From NCBI GenBank assembly GCA_017465565.1, contig JAFTWA010000035.1:1-64000 (forward strand): a stretch of DNA of 64,000 nucleotides. Reading direction: 5' to 3'. Source of the DNA: Tyzzerella sp. (GTDB taxonomy: Bacteria; Bacillota; Clostridia; Lachnospirales; Lachnospiraceae). The translations under genes were made by a program, and so were the position numbers. Below are positions 62,499 to 64,000 of the stretch, piece by piece (positions within the stretch are counted from its first letter, which is position 1; each line of letters starts with the position of its first letter). Below the pieces are notes generated by a model. The model was not told where the DNA came from, did no database searches, and saw nothing but the letters and a program-made list of their open reading frames with translations.

Positions 62499-63485
62499 AT
62501 GAAGAAAATTTGGAAATCTTTTTTATTAATATTATTAGCAAGTTCGTTTCTTGCATCGACGGTATTTGCAACACCTACACGAAATCAGTTGAAAGATGAG
62601 AAGGAAAAGGCAGAGCAGGAACTGGAAGATTTGGAAGATGAAATGGCAAGTCTCATGTCCAAAATCAATGCGACAGAAGAGGAATTAGTTGAGCTTGGAC
62701 AGCAAATCCTTCAAGCAGAAGAAGATTTAGTGATTGCAGAAGAAAAACGTGCAGAACAATATGAAGCAATGAAGGCACGTATTGTTGCAATGTATGAAAA
62801 TGATACAAGCTCTATGCTGGAAATGATTTTCGAGTCTGGAAGTATCGCAGAGATGCTGAAACGTGCAGATAACGTACAGACGGTTCATGAATATGACAGA
62901 AAAGAATTAGAAGAATTTGTTAAAAATATAGAAAAAATCGAAGCTTTAAAAGTATCTTTGGAAGAAGATATGGCAGCTGTAGAGAAAAAGCAGGAAAAGT
63001 TTGAGAAGGACAAGCAAGAACTAAATACAATGATTGCAGACCTGGAAAACGAGATTGATGACTTGGATGATAGAATTCAGGCGGCAGCGGCAGAAGCGGC
63101 AGCACAAAGTCGTCCTAGCAGTTCTACAGTTTACGTGCCTCCAGTAGGAAATGGCGGAGGTTCAGCGATTGTGAGTGCTGCATACGAGTTTCTTGGCATT
63201 CCATATGTCTGGGGTGGAACGAGTAAGAGCGGTGTAGACTGTTCCGGACTTGTTCTGTTGGCACACAGGGCGGCAGGCATTAGTCTTCCAAGAACTTCGG
63301 GACCACAAGGAAGTGGCGGAAGAGCCGTGTCAAGAGCAGAGGCATTGCCAGGGGATGTAGTATGTTATACTGGTCATGTAGGTATCTATCTTGGCAATGG
63401 CATGATGATTCATGCACCGCAAACAGGAGACGTTGTTCGAGTTGTAAGTGTTTATGGTTCACCATGGTTTAGAAGATGGTGGTAA
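62499..63485 (+). CDS. Secreted peptidoglycan hydrolase: coiled coil plus NlpC/P60 domain
   Basis: 328 residues from ATG 62499. Signal peptide (KKIWKSFLLILLASSFLAST, then FATP). Residues about 25-215 are a long coiled coil (EKAEQELEDLEDEMASLMSK), with a PcsB/CwlO-like NDTSSMLEMIFESGS segment. C-terminal NlpC/P60: catalytic Cys in SGVDCSGLVLLAHRAA, His in GHVGIYLGNG, third residue in MIHAPQTGD. Probably a D,L-endopeptidase for wall growth, activated through the coiled coil (FtsEX type). Confidence 0.9.
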   Translation: MKKIWKSFLLILLASSFLASTVFATPTRNQLKDEKEKAEQELEDLEDEMASLMSKINATEEELVELGQQILQAEEDLVIAEEKRAEQYEAMKARIVAMYENDTSSMLEMIFESGSIAEMLKRADNVQTVHEYDRKELEEFVKNIEKIEALKVSLEEDMAAVEKKQEKFEKDKQELNTMIADLENEIDDLDDRIQAAAAEAAAQSRPSSSTVYVPPVGNGGGSAIVSAAYEFLGIPYVWGGTSKSGVDCSGLVLLAHRAAGISLPRTSGPQGSGGRAVSRAEALPGDVVCYTGHVGIYLGNGMMIHAPQTGDVVRVVSVYGSPWFRRWW

Positions 63486-63516
63486 TAACAAGGGGAAATA
63501 CAAAAGGGGAGATTTG

Positions 63517-64000
63517 ATGAAGAAGCTTGGTAAAGTATTGCTGACAACACTTCTTGCATGTTCTATTTTCGCAACATCTGTTTATGCAGAGCCGACATCA
63601 CAGCAGATGCAGGAACAAGTGGATGAACTGGAAGAACAAGTGGAGCAGGCGGAAGACGAGATGTCTTCGCTTCAGAGCGAAATGACAGAACTCATGACAG
63701 CGATGGCTGAAACAGAGGAACAGTTAATCGAAATCGGTGAACAGGTCATTAAGGCAACAGAGGACTTGGAAGAGGCTGAGCAAAGAGAACTGCAGCAGAT
63801 GGAAGATATGAAGCATCGTATCGTAGCGATGTACGAAAGTGGACAGACTTCTATATTGGAAGTGATTTTTGAATCAGGCAGTATTTCAGAGATGTTAACA
63901 CGTGCAGAAAATGTTCAGGCGATTCATGAATATGATAGGGCGGCATTAGATGAGTTCGTTGCGACTAAGAATAAAGTTGCAAATCTAAAAGAAACATTAG
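63517..64000 (+). CDS. Partial paralogue of the preceding envelope hydrolase
   Basis: ATG 63517 (AAAAGGGGAGATTTG) opens a frame that continues past the window end (161 codons seen). Signal peptide KKLGKVLLTTLLACSIFATS then VYAEP, and a coiled coil clearly similar to the upstream gene (IVAMYESGQTSILEVIFESG, SISEMLTRAENVQAIHEYDR). The catalytic end is not visible, so NlpC/P60 is an expectation only. Confidence 0.85.
   Translation, partial: MKKLGKVLLTTLLACSIFATSVYAEPTSQQMQEQVDELEEQVEQAEDEMSSLQSEMTELMTAMAETEEQLIEIGEQVIKATEDLEEAEQRELQQMEDMKHRIVAMYESGQTSILEVIFESGSISEMLTRAENVQAIHEYDRAALDEFVATKNKVANLKETL

Overview
The window is low-GC Firmicute DNA, most likely from a spore-forming gut Lachnospiraceae (Clostridia). 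It has a SigK-type sporulation sigma factor, CodY, a CIRCE-controlled groESL operon, strong AGGAGG ribosome sites, and families typical of Lachnospiraceae (DUF6106, DUF5688). The species cannot be named from sequence alone.

Layout: (1) 1-2.5 kb: the end of a probable IS3-family element, then a cell-wall-anchored surface protein whose predicted promoter has a run of 14 G between the -35 and -10 boxes, a strong candidate phase-variation switch. (2) 2.5-17.8 kb: ordinary chromosome with sigK (minus strand), comM/yifB, dprA, topA, codY, groES-groEL, a DUF6106 protein, guaB, an amidase, aroK, yqeG, aroE (minus), aroD and efp. (3) 17,761-57,469: a complete-looking siphovirus-type prophage of about 39.7 kb. 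It is inserted in the last codons of efp, and the 14-bp att core ATCACGTGTATAAT is present at both ends, so efp stays intact. (4) 57.5-64 kb: chromosome again with a DUF5688 protein (minus), tRNA-Arg(CCG) directly before argS, an AlaX-like editing protein, a CPBP protease and two tandem coiled-coil/NlpC-type envelope proteins, the last cut by the window end.

Prophage order: integrase, a putative small RNA, a T5orf172/DUF4041 nuclease-like gene, ImmA-like peptidase, CI-like repressor, divergent switch with palindromic operators, Cro-like regulator, early genes (a broken antirepressor, a recombination/replication module with an RecE-like PD-(D/E)XK nuclease, HerA-like ATPase, DUF2303 and DUF4373 proteins), a helicase-methyltransferase fusion, a PAPS-reductase-like protein, a self-contained DUF2971 cargo gene, small genes, the late regulator, a self-contained two-gene unknown cargo unit, a tRNA-like element, terminase, portal, capsid, tail, tail fibre with silent alternative C-terminal cassettes, holin-like proteins, a DUF2829 (Tad2-like) protein and the amidase endolysin.

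The most interesting points are the shufflon-like tail-fibre region (converging silent cassettes, inverted repeats, each silent copy with a stop codon just before the shared LNG crossover codons, and a wrecked tyrosine recombinase beside them), the poly-G promoter, the uncharacterised two-gene cargo unit between the late regulator and terminase, the MuF-like minor capsid protein with a C-terminal HEXXH domain and a possible immunity gene, a putative small RNA by the integrase, and a 57-nt tRNA-like fold lacking the anticodon arm just before terS.
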